Position numbers and translations under genes: made by a program
Part shown: one piece after another, positions 1 through 6,920 of the stretch
How the letters are laid out: every line of letters begins with the position of its first letter
Numbering within the stretch: the stretch's first letter is position 1
From: Chloroflexota bacterium
GTDB taxonomy: Bacteria; Chloroflexota; Anaerolineae; Promineifilales; Promineifilaceae
DNA length: 14,245 bases
Assembly: GCA_008501785.1 (NCBI GenBank)
Contig: QQUD01000819.1
Span: 1 to 14,245 of the forward strand
Reading direction: 5' to 3'
The notes under the pieces: model-generated
Told to the model about the DNA's origin: nothing
Databases searched by the model: none
Seen by the model: the letters and a program-made list of their open reading frames with translations, nothing else

Positions 1-816
1 ATTCTCCATCACCAACGCATACGGCTTCACCGCTTGCTCCAACCCGTAGAGCGCTCCCAAAATTTTCCCTTCGTTGTTTTCATATAGCTCGGCAAAGCCG
101 CCCTGAATATTCAAATGAATGGCAGGCGCTGCTTCAGGAGCAACCGATTCAATCCACGCCTTTACCTGCCGCACATGCGCTTGCAGCCGCTCTGCATTCG
201 CACCCAACGTCGCCTTGTGGTTTGTTGAACCTGTGTTATAACCTAAAGATGCGACTTGTGCGGGCAATATCGAGCGCACAACAGCCATGTTGGCTTCATT
301 TGCTTCGACATGCAGTGAAATTTTCCCACTTGCAGCGACAGCTCCATACAAATCGACCAACAACGACAACAACGATTGATTTGATTCAACAGCAGCAGCA
401 GAAAACAAGGCTTGACTGATAGCAAAGCGGAGTGGGGCAGGTAACGGCCGTTTTTCTACCACCTCCACTGGCTGCGCCTGCGCCTTATCGTCTGCCAAAA
501 AACCGGAAATCAATTTGCGTCTGGAAAACGTACCCGCGCTTGCAGACGTTTCTGGTTCAGATTGGATAATACGGGTAACGCGCACTTCTTCATGAAAGTT
601 GTCTAGTTGAGCAATTAGCTCTTGAAATGAGGAAAGGGGCTGCCCACCTAAAATTGGCTGAATTTGGGAAATGATGGATTGGGCATCGAGAGATAAAGCG
701 CAGTCACCCCAGTAAATACGGCCGTTTTCCAGCTTCAGCCCAACCAACAGCCCATCACCGCTACTTGAAAGCGCAGGTTCTACGTAAAGATCAACAATTT
801 GAGGAAGCAAATTCAT
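1..816 (-). CDS. Methylaspartate ammonia-lyase-like protein, enolase superfamily (partial)
   Basis: The minus-strand frame is open from an ATG at 816-814 to the window edge, giving 272 residues with the C-terminus missing. Blocks resembling methylaspartate ammonia-lyase (MAL) appear in order: an N-terminal IVDLYVEPAL stretch, VGLKLENG...YWGDCALS (about residues 25-47), LRFAISQALFSAAA (about 129-142), and AIHLNIQGG...LYGLEQAVKPYALVMEN at the cut end, where the family has its (H/I)ID(V/I)YG strand. MAL eliminates ammonia from 3-methylaspartate to give mesaconate, with Mg2+ and a catalytic lysine in the C-terminal barrel; those ligands and the lysine lie outside the window, so activity cannot be judged. 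No Shine-Dalgarno sequence precedes the ATG, and this start overlaps the start of the opposite gene. A TTG at 822-820 is an alternative start. It may belong to a different unit from the transporter operon. Family call fairly secure; exact substrate unknown. Confidence 0.72.
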   Translation of the reverse strand, partial: MNLLPQIVDLYVEPALSSSGDGLLVGLKLENGRIYWGDCALSLDAQSIISQIQPILGGQPLSSFQELIAQLDNFHEEVRVTRIIQSEPETSASAGTFSRRKLISGFLADDKAQAQPVEVVEKRPLPAPLRFAISQALFSAAAVESNQSLLSLLVDLYGAVAASGKISLHVEANEANMAVVRSILPAQVASLGYNTGSTNHKATLGANAERLQAHVRQVKAWIESVAPEAAPAIHLNIQGGFAELYENNEGKILGALYGLEQAVKPYALVMEN

Positions 817-1243
817 GGTCAAGTCAGATCGAAAAACAAAATTACGCAATTACAATGCTAAAATCCTGCTCGGATGCGGTACTGTCATGTTCTTCTTTTT
901 CTTCATCGCTGCTTTTTTGCTCCTCACTATCTTGAACAATGATCGAGATCAGGCGCTGTATCCCGGTGCAACATCCGTATCCAGCCACAGCAATTACAGT
1001 GGGCTACCCTATGAATATCGATGGGATGATTCGTATTTAGTTCGGGATAACTTTACGACCGTTTACCAATGGTATTCTACCACCTTCAACCTCGGTGCCG
1101 AAGCCCGTGCCAACGGCGATTGCATTCAACTCGATGGTCAAACTTCACAGCTTCGAGTGAAACGCACAGTCAATGTGCTGCTCTGCACAACACCGGCAGG
1201 GCAGAGAGTTTATGTGACAAGGATAACGGCCGTAAACCGCTAA
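815..1243 (+). CDS. Small single-pass membrane protein of unknown function
   Basis: This is a 142-residue ORF with a basic N-terminus (about residues 1-16), one very hydrophobic segment (about 17-40, with a run of five Phe), and a polar, Tyr/Asn-rich C-terminal domain of about 100 residues containing two cysteines. The topology predicts a membrane anchor with an extracytoplasmic domain. A GAGGAAG sequence at 801-807 is a plausible ribosome binding site. The ATG at 815-817 overlaps the divergent MAL-like start codon (CATG at 814-817), and the TAA at 1241-1243 overlaps the TAG of the convergent CBS gene, so the gene is packed between two neighbours with no intergenic space. I do not recognise a family. 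It is probably real, given the coherent TM segment, the ribosome binding site and the lack of a better reading of this stretch, but no function can be assigned. Confidence 0.6.
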   Translation: MVKSDRKTKLRNYNAKILLGCGTVMFFFFFIAAFLLLTILNNDRDQALYPGATSVSSHSNYSGLPYEYRWDDSYLVRDNFTTVYQWYSTTFNLGAEARANGDCIQLDGQTSQLRVKRTVNVLLCTTPAGQRVYVTRITAVNR

Positions 1244-1899
1244 ACAACATCCCGAATATCAATCACTTCCCAACCATCAATTTGGCTAAAAATCTCTCTC
1301 ACTCTTTCCAGCGGCACATTACGAATCTTCAGAACCGCGTCGTAAAATTCTTCCTGACGCGGCGTTGGATACGTACCAATCCCCATCACGCCAATATCAT
1401 GATCGCCTAACACAGTGACCAGCTTGGCAAATTGACCTTTTGTATTCGGCATTCTCACCGTAATGCGTACCCCATCAGAAGGCAATGCCAACATCTCTTG
1501 AAATGCCACAAGCAAATCCACTTTGCTCAATATTCCCACAACAACATTGCCATTTTCAACAACTGGCAGACAGCCAACCTTTTGGTCAATCATGATCCGA
1601 GCCGCCCGTTCCGTTGTTTTATCAGGTGAGATTGTATAGACTTTATCCACCTTAACCATCACATTTTTCACAAGCAAGTTTGACAAATAGCGGGTAATTT
1701 CCCAAACATTGAGACTTCCCATCGTCTCTGGGTCCAGCTTCAATGATTGCGCCGTGATTAATCCCTGCAAACGCTTACCATCCCCAACCACTGGCAAATG
1801 TCGAATGCCATTTTCAGACATAATCCTCTGCGCTTCATGGGCAGCAGTTGACCCAGAAATCAAAATAGGATGCCGTGTCATAATATCTTTTACTAACAT
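1240..1899 (-). CDS. CBS-CBS-ACT domain protein (AcuB-like)
   Basis: The protein has 219 residues. Two CBS domains are visible: the first about residues 1-57 (VKDIMTR...GIRHLPVV...LQGLIT), the second about 77-136 (VKNVMVK...KVGCLPVVENG...VGILSKVDLL). They are followed by an ACT-like regulatory domain about 144-219 (VRITVRMPNTKGQFAKLVTVL). CBS pairs bind adenine nucleotides or sense ionic conditions; ACT domains bind small ligands such as amino acids. The start at 1899 was chosen over an in-frame ATG at 1932 because a GAGGC ribosome binding site lies at 1910-1906 and because the upstream ATG lies in a hairpin; the longer form would add 11 residues unrelated to CBS. It is the last gene of the transporter operon, 51 nt after the ATPase. 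A regulatory role towards the transporter or a neighbouring enzyme is inferred only. Its stop overlaps the stop of the convergent membrane-protein gene. Confidence 0.88.
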   Translation of the reverse strand: MLVKDIMTRHPILISGSTAAHEAQRIMSENGIRHLPVVGDGKRLQGLITAQSLKLDPETMGSLNVWEITRYLSNLLVKNVMVKVDKVYTISPDKTTERAARIMIDQKVGCLPVVENGNVVVGILSKVDLLVAFQEMLALPSDGVRITVRMPNTKGQFAKLVTVLGDHDIGVMGIGTYPTPRQEEFYDAVLKIRNVPLERVREIFSQIDGWEVIDIRDVV

Positions 1900-1905
1900 T
1901 TTGTC

Positions 1906-1910
1906 GCCTC
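1906..1910 (-). promoter_or_regulatory. Ribosome binding site deciding the CBS-ACT start
   Basis: The minus strand reads GAGGCGACAAAATG, placing GAGG about 8 nt before the ATG at 1899. No comparable site precedes the in-frame ATG at 1932. Confidence 0.6.
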
Positions 1911-1920
1911 GTGTTTTTGG

Positions 1921-1950
1921 TAGACGATTCAATCAATTATGAATCGTCTA
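1921..1950 (-). repeat. Perfect 11-bp inverted repeat between ATPase and CBS genes
   Basis: TAGACGATTCA (1921-1931) is the exact reverse complement of 1940-1950, with an 8-nt A/T-rich loop. It starts directly after the ATPase stop codon (1951-1953). No T-run follows on the minus strand, so it is not a standard intrinsic terminator. An intercistronic stabilising or attenuating hairpin lowering CBS gene expression fits better. Repeat seen directly; role inferred. Confidence 0.7.
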
Positions 1951-4047
1951 TCATTGAGAAATGACCGGATCAAAGGTCTTCAATGTTTCTGTCTCAATAT
2001 GACAAAAGATACGATGTCCGTTTTCCATTTCGCGCCAAGGGGGAAGATGTTCTTCACAAATTTTCCCGCCATCTGGTAACAAGCTGCGGCGCGGGCATCG
2101 TGTGTGGAAACGGCAGCCACCCGGTGGCTTCATCGCACTCGGTACAGCGCCTTCCAACCGAATCCGCTTTTGACGCACACTTGGGTCTGGAATGGGAACG
2201 GCCGATAACAACGCCTCTGAATACGGATGATACGGTGGTGCATAAATCGCATCCGCCGGGCCAATCTCCATAATCTGCCCCAAATACATCACCGCCACAT
2301 AATCCGAGAAAAACCGCACCACACTCAAATCATGTGCAATAAAAATCAGCGTCGTGTTAAACTCACTCTGCACTTCCAGCAGCAGGTTCAAAATCGCCGC
2401 CTGCACCGACACATCCAGTGCGCTCACCGGCTCATCGCACAATACCAAATCGGGGCGGCTGGCCAACGCACGGGCAATACCGATTCGCTGCTTTTCACCA
2501 CCGCTTAACTGATTCGGCAGTCGATCAAAGTAATTCGCTCCCAGCCGCATCGCCTGCAGCAGCTTCACCACTTCATCACGAATTTCACCCTTAGGAACCG
2601 TGCCAAACCGCTCCATTGGCCGCCCAATTTGCTGTCCCACTGTGTACGATGGGTTCATGGTTGAATCTGGGTTTTGGAAGACCATCTGCAATTCTTGAAT
2701 CAGCGTTTCATCACGTGTCGAAATGTCATCCGTGATGTCAAACCCCATAAAAGTAGCATCGCCAGAAGTACTGTCTTCCAGCCCAATGATCGTTTTGATT
2801 AAGGTGCTTTTGCCACAGCCAGACTCGCCAACCACGCCAAGTGTTTTACCCTTGATCACGTTAAAACTGGCATTTTCAACAGCTTTCACATATCTGGGTT
2901 CACCCAATCCAACAATATCACGCAGTGTACTGCCGGGCACTTCGTAATATTTTTTCAGGTCCTTCACTTCGAGAATAACTTCCCCATTTCCCGATTCGGC
3001 TGCCAATACCGGCAGCTCCATATCATCAGATGGTTTCCACTCATCTGGGTTGATCTCTTCAGCAAAGTGGCAGCGTACCGAAACACCATTGGGAAGCTCA
3101 CGCAACGGGGGCCGTTCTGCCCGACATTTATCTTGCACATAATCACAGCGAGGTCCAAAAATACAGCCAGTTGGCCGATTGTTTGGTGGCGGCACTCTGC
3201 CCGGTATCGGATACAAAATGCTGCCAGCTTTATCTGCACCTAACTTGGGCACACACCGGATTAACCCTTGTGTGTACGGATGCTGCGGTTCGGCATAAAT
3301 GTCTCGCACCGTACCCCGTTCAACCATTTCACCCGCATACATGACGCCAACCTGCGTACACACACGCGCCACAACGCCCAAATTATGGGTGATGTACATG
3401 ATAGCCGTGTCAAAATTTTTGCGCAGGTCGCCAATCAGGTCTAAAACGGCCGCTTCCACCGTCACATCCAAAGCCGTCGTCGGCTCATCCATAATCAGCA
3501 GCGCCGGATTCGTAAGCAGCGCCATCGCAATTACCACCCGCTGCTGCTGCCCGCCCGATATTTGATGTGGATACCGGTTCATCACATTGGCCGCATCAGG
3601 CATATACACCCTTTCCAACATATCTACACACCACTTTGCCGCTTCATCTTCCTCCATGTCTCGGTGAACCGTCAGCACTTCTTTCATCTGATCACCTAAA
3701 CGCATGGATGGATTCAGCGCCTGCATTGGGTCTTGATACACCATCGCAATTTGATCCCCGCGCAGCCGCCGCAGCTCTTCCCCCGTCTTACCCACTAAAT
3801 CCTGACCCTGAAATTTAATGCTGCCCCGTTTTACATATCCATTCGACCCTAAGAAATTGACAATGCCCCAGGCAACCGTACTTTTACCACAGCCTGATTC
3901 ACCAACAATTCCCAATGTCTCCCCGCGATGGATATCGAAGGAAACATTTTGGACAGCCTCAATTTCCCCATTTCGCACTTTGTAGGCAACCGCCAGATTG
4001 TCTACCTTCAGGATTGGAGCACCTTTCGATTTACTTGATATTGCCAT
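1951..4047 (-). CDS. Fused dipeptide/oligopeptide-type ABC transporter ATPase (DppD-DppF fusion)
   Basis: The 698-residue protein holds two complete ABC ATPase halves. Half 1: Walker A GESGCGKST (49-57), Q-loop Gln105, signature ISGGQQQR (163-170), Walker B LLIMDEPT (183-190), H-loop His221. Half 2: Walker A (407-415), signature LSGGEKQR (514-521), Walker B LVLCDEP (534-540), His572. Each half ends in the oligopeptide-family C-terminal domain with four cysteines (C295, C301, C308, C326 and C645, C651, C664, C682). In DppD/OppD/DppF proteins this cysteine set has been linked to an iron-sulphur cluster; that is family knowledge, not shown here. Separate DppD and DppF are each about 330 residues, so this is a full-length fusion with both catalytic sites apparently intact. 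A GAGGAG ribosome binding site lies 6 nt before the start. It powers import by the two permeases encoded immediately upstream in the same operon. Confidence 0.95.
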   Translation of the reverse strand: MAISSKSKGAPILKVDNLAVAYKVRNGEIEAVQNVSFDIHRGETLGIVGESGCGKSTVAWGIVNFLGSNGYVKRGSIKFQGQDLVGKTGEELRRLRGDQIAMVYQDPMQALNPSMRLGDQMKEVLTVHRDMEEDEAAKWCVDMLERVYMPDAANVMNRYPHQISGGQQQRVVIAMALLTNPALLIMDEPTTALDVTVEAAVLDLIGDLRKNFDTAIMYITHNLGVVARVCTQVGVMYAGEMVERGTVRDIYAEPQHPYTQGLIRCVPKLGADKAGSILYPIPGRVPPPNNRPTGCIFGPRCDYVQDKCRAERPPLRELPNGVSVRCHFAEEINPDEWKPSDDMELPVLAAESGNGEVILEVKDLKKYYEVPGSTLRDIVGLGEPRYVKAVENASFNVIKGKTLGVVGESGCGKSTLIKTIIGLEDSTSGDATFMGFDITDDISTRDETLIQELQMVFQNPDSTMNPSYTVGQQIGRPMERFGTVPKGEIRDEVVKLLQAMRLGANYFDRLPNQLSGGEKQRIGIARALASRPDLVLCDEPVSALDVSVQAAILNLLLEVQSEFNTTLIFIAHDLSVVRFFSDYVAVMYLGQIMEIGPADAIYAPPYHPYSEALLSAVPIPDPSVRQKRIRLEGAVPSAMKPPGGCRFHTRCPRRSLLPDGGKICEEHLPPWREMENGHRIFCHIETETLKTFDPVISQ

Positions 4048-4092
4048 TGGTTCTCCTCTTCAAATGTAAAGCGATTTGCCAAATCGCCCTAC

Positions 4093-5406
4093 TTATTTTT
4101 GATACCGTGTCAACTCTTCCCGTAAACCATCGGCAAAGAAATTTAGCCCAACGACCAGCGACGCAATCGCCACCGCGGGCCAGATGACTGCCCATTGATT
4201 GGTAAAAATAAATTGCCGTGCGTCGTTCACCATATTGCCCCAATCTGGGTCAGGCGGTGGCAGTCCAATACCCAAAAAGCCGAGTGTACCAATCGCAAAT
4301 ATGGCATACCCAACCCGCAGCATCGCATCGACCAAAATAGGACCCCGCGCATTTGGCAAAATTTCGCGGAACATGATGTATTGCACATTTTCGCCTCGCG
4401 TCTCGGCCGCACGGATATAATCACGTGTTTTGATATCCAATCCCAACCCACGTACCAATCGGGCCACACCAGGCGCTCCGGTAATCGTTATCGCCAGAAT
4501 CACAACCAGGTCACCCTGCCCCAATGCCGCAATCACAACCAGGTAAAGAACAATGACAGGGAAGGCAATTAAAGCATCTAATAGTTGCATGATAGCCTGA
4601 TCCCAACCGCCACCGCGATACGCTGCATTAAGCCCCAAAAACGAGCCAACAATAAGTGAGCCAATCACCCCCCAAATCGCAACACCAATCGGAATCGAAA
4701 TTCCAGGGACAACTACACTTTGTAAAGGCAGCGATACCAGCCAAAAGATGACAGCCAACACCAAACTTATCGACCACACCTTCATCGTATTCATCACATC
4801 AAGCGCATTTGCCTTCATCCAGCCATAAACAAAATATGCTAGAAAAATCACACCGAAGGTTCCCACAAACGGAACCCAACCAGGAAGAATGCTGCGCAAG
4901 ATAAAGAAAAGAATGACACTAACGACGAACCAACCAACGACCAACAGTAAAATGTTGCGTCTGGCTCTTTTACCATTCGCTGCACTCAACACCCCGAAAA
5001 AGGATGTCAAACTAACCAAAACAGCAATGCTGGTGAGTGCAGTCATGTATTGTGAGCCTGTTGCTTCTGGCAGCCGTGTTTTCAACAAAATAACCTGCGT
5101 GCCGGTCATTAGCCGTGAAAGCAAATCACGACCCAGATTATCTGTGCCAAGCACATTGATACCGCCCAGCTCATTTGAGGAGAAGGGAGGCAAATTTTGA
5201 ATAAACAGGCTGGAATTGGGTGGGTAGGGAGTCCAAAAGAGCGAAACAAAGCCCAGAATTACCCAAAACAGCACCAATGACATGCCAAAGGTCGCCACCC
5301 GCGATTCAAAGACAATGGAAAGGTTATCTCTAATTTTTTTCCAGCGAGACGGCCGTTTCGTTGCAGGCATTTGTTCTAACGTGTTTTGTGGTTCAGCAAT
5401 AGCCAT
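4093..5406 (-). CDS. ABC transporter permease, DppC/OppC family, with extra hydrophobic insertion
   Basis: The 437-residue inner-membrane protein starts with a cytoplasmic tail and TM1 (about 37-58), then the family block LGTDNLGRDLLSRL (86-99). The transport-domain core follows at about 244-437, with the ATPase-contact (EAA-like) loop around AAETRGENVQYIMFREILPNARGP (333-356) and the GFLGIGLPPPDPDWGNM block (376-392). Ordinary DppC proteins are about 300 residues. Here roughly residues 109-243 are additional, splitting the usual junction between LSRL...TG and the next helix, and contain about four hydrophobic segments joined by basic loops. The frame is unbroken and flanking family motifs are intact, so this is an insertion, not a frameshift. 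An AGGGG ribosome binding site (5418-5414) lies in the 12-nt gap after the DppB-like gene, indicating co-transcription. It forms the pore heterodimer with that protein. Confidence 0.92.
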   Translation of the reverse strand: MAIAEPQNTLEQMPATKRPSRWKKIRDNLSIVFESRVATFGMSLVLFWVILGFVSLFWTPYPPNSSLFIQNLPPFSSNELGGINVLGTDNLGRDLLSRLMTGTQVILLKTRLPEATGSQYMTALTSIAVLVSLTSFFGVLSAANGKRARRNILLLVVGWFVVSVILFFILRSILPGWVPFVGTFGVIFLAYFVYGWMKANALDVMNTMKVWSISLVLAVIFWLVSLPLQSVVVPGISIPIGVAIWGVIGSLIVGSFLGLNAAYRGGGWDQAIMQLLDALIAFPVIVLYLVVIAALGQGDLVVILAITITGAPGVARLVRGLGLDIKTRDYIRAAETRGENVQYIMFREILPNARGPILVDAMLRVGYAIFAIGTLGFLGIGLPPPDPDWGNMVNDARQFIFTNQWAVIWPAVAIASLVVGLNFFADGLREELTRYQK

Positions 5407-5418
5407 AAGTCAACCCCT

Positions 5419-6723
5419 TTACGAATACCGAATGCGTGGATTCAGAAATGTATAAGCCAGATCACCCAGCAGTCGGGTAGCAACGGCGATAATGACAGTA
5501 ATCATAGCGGCCGCTTCAACCGCATTGAAATCCCCAAAAATGGCCGCGTCATAGATATACTTACCCAATCCAGGGAAGCCAAAAATAACTTCAACAACAA
5601 CCACACCACCCACCAGCCAATTGACGTGAAGCATGATGATGGTGATAGGAGCCAGCAATGCGTTTCTAAGAGCGTGCCGCATCACAATCCGCATTTTAGG
5701 CATCCCTTTGATGGTAGCCGTACGAATGTAGGGAGCGTCCATCACTTCGACCATGCTGGCCCGGGTCATGCGAGCCACATAGCCAAGCTCAACGGCCGTT
5801 AACGTCAACACCGGCAGCACCAGCAAACTAGGGTCTTCAAAAATCGCATCGGCGCTCGTAAAAATCGCCACCGCAGGCACAACTTTCAACCAGATACCCA
5901 AAATGAGGATCAAAAAGATGCCGGTCACAAATTCAGGCGTTGCCGTTGCACCCAGGCTGGTAATTGAAATAAATCGATCAATGAACTTCCCTTCATTGAT
6001 ACCGGCTACAATGCCAAAGAACAATGCTAACGGCATAATAATCGCAAACGCGGCGGCGGCGAGAACGGCCGTATTCCGCAACCTTGGCAGCAGCGTCAGT
6101 GCCACAGGTCGTCCCGTTTGCAACGATTCACCTGGATCACCACGCAGCATCCCTTTTTTCAGCGGAATATACTGCACCGGACCGTCACCAGCCTCTTCAC
6201 GCAGGCCAGCCTTCGTCAGCACATAGACAGTTTCACCAGACCCTTGCACCCAGCGCACCGCATTGTTGTTCGTATCGACACCCCAAAAGGTTTCGTTACC
6301 CAACTCATCAGTTTGCCAGACATCGGCGCTGCTTTCCACTTGAACAGACGAACCATCAGCTTGCCGTTGCAATTCATACAGCACACCATCTTCAACCACC
6401 CAGCGCAGCAATCCACTTGGTGTGTCCGCCCACCATTCCGTCTCACCTGTCGCTTCGCTAGAAACCGCGACCAGATCATGGCCCACTGCAGATTGAGCAC
6501 GCAGGTCACTGCCCACAAGCCAATCTACGTAACGCTGTTGTGGGGAAGCATCTAGCCCCAACTGCCTCCGGTACGAATCGCGCTGCTCCGGCGTCGAAAA
6601 CACGCCTAAAATTTTAACGGTAATATCCCCACTCCCCACTTCAACCAGCATAAAAAGAGCTGCCGAAACAAGGAGCATCGTAATAATGGCGGAAAAAGCG
6701 CTTCGGATTAGAAATCGGGTCAT
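5419..6723 (-). CDS. ABC transporter permease, DppB/OppB family, with periplasmic domain insertion
   Basis: The 434-residue protein has TM1 at about 9-28, then the usual extracytoplasmic start (QRDSYRRQLGLDASPQQRY, 47-65). About 120 extra residues follow (71-192) before the family block GDPGESLQTGRPV (195-207) and the permease core, with its ATPase-contact loop around 340-365 (TIKGMPKMRIVMRHALRNA) and the FGFPGLGKYIYDA block near the C-terminus. Typical DppB proteins are about 310-340 residues. The insert has two similar strand-rich units: TEWWADTPSGLLRWVVEDG (95-113) and TFWGVDTNNNAVRWVQGSG (145-163), each followed by a (V)LYEL / VYVL strand. The insert sits on the outer face and could contact the binding lipoprotein or bind solute (inference). 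An AGGGG ribosome binding site precedes the ATG by about 9 nt. It pairs with the DppC-like permease encoded next. Confidence 0.92.
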   Translation of the reverse strand: MTRFLIRSAFSAIITMLLVSAALFMLVEVGSGDITVKILGVFSTPEQRDSYRRQLGLDASPQQRYVDWLVGSDLRAQSAVGHDLVAVSSEATGETEWWADTPSGLLRWVVEDGVLYELQRQADGSSVQVESSADVWQTDELGNETFWGVDTNNNAVRWVQGSGETVYVLTKAGLREEAGDGPVQYIPLKKGMLRGDPGESLQTGRPVALTLLPRLRNTAVLAAAAFAIIMPLALFFGIVAGINEGKFIDRFISITSLGATATPEFVTGIFLILILGIWLKVVPAVAIFTSADAIFEDPSLLVLPVLTLTAVELGYVARMTRASMVEVMDAPYIRTATIKGMPKMRIVMRHALRNALLAPITIIMLHVNWLVGGVVVVEVIFGFPGLGKYIYDAAIFGDFNAVEAAAMITVIIAVATRLLGDLAYTFLNPRIRYS

Positions 6724-6751
6724 AAACTTTTCCCCTTTGGTAACTGCTTAT

Positions 6752-6806
6752 CCTCCCGGAGGTTAGGCTGATGAAAACAGTTATCCACAAATGAACCTCC
6801 GGGAGG
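6752..6806 (-). repeat. Stem-loop (13-bp arms) in the binding-protein/permease gap
   Basis: CCTCCCGGAGGTT (6752-6764) is the reverse complement of AACCTCCGGGAGG (6794-6806), with a 29-nt loop. Each arm is itself nearly palindromic, so cruciform or alternative local hairpins are possible. It lies in the 197-nt gap between the abundant-type binding-protein gene and the permease genes, where stem-loops commonly raise binding-protein mRNA over downstream mRNA. Structure seen; role inferred. Confidence 0.7.
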
Positions 6807-6814
6807 TTATCATT

Positions 6815-6861
6815 GCCAAAAACCGGGTACTGCCAAACGCTGACAAAACCCGGCTTTTGGC
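6815..6861 (-). repeat. Second stem-loop after the binding-protein gene
   Basis: GCCAAAAACCGGGT (6815-6828) pairs with ACCCGGCTTTTGGC (6848-6861): 13 of 14 positions pair, one A/C mismatch, 19-nt loop. It lies about 60 nt after the binding-protein stop. No clean U-tract follows on the minus strand, so partial termination or 3'-end protection is likelier than full termination. Confidence 0.62.
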
Positions 6862-6920
6862 CTCATATCAATTAACTATCAGTTCCCAGTCATAATGACA
6901 AAGTAACTGAAAAAGCAAAC

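Noticed and set aside
5386..6555. Several plus-strand frames of 100-145 codons opposite the permease genes
   Set aside because: They are antisense to clear permease frames, lack ribosome binding sites and show low-complexity His/Pro/Thr-rich translations typical of shadow frames.
6781..6789. Perfect DnaA box TTATCCACA, with a one-mismatch CTATCCACA at 6939-6947
   Set aside because: No box cluster, no A/T-rich unwinding element and no dnaA/dnaN/gyr genes nearby; a single box in 14 kb is near chance, so no origin is claimed.
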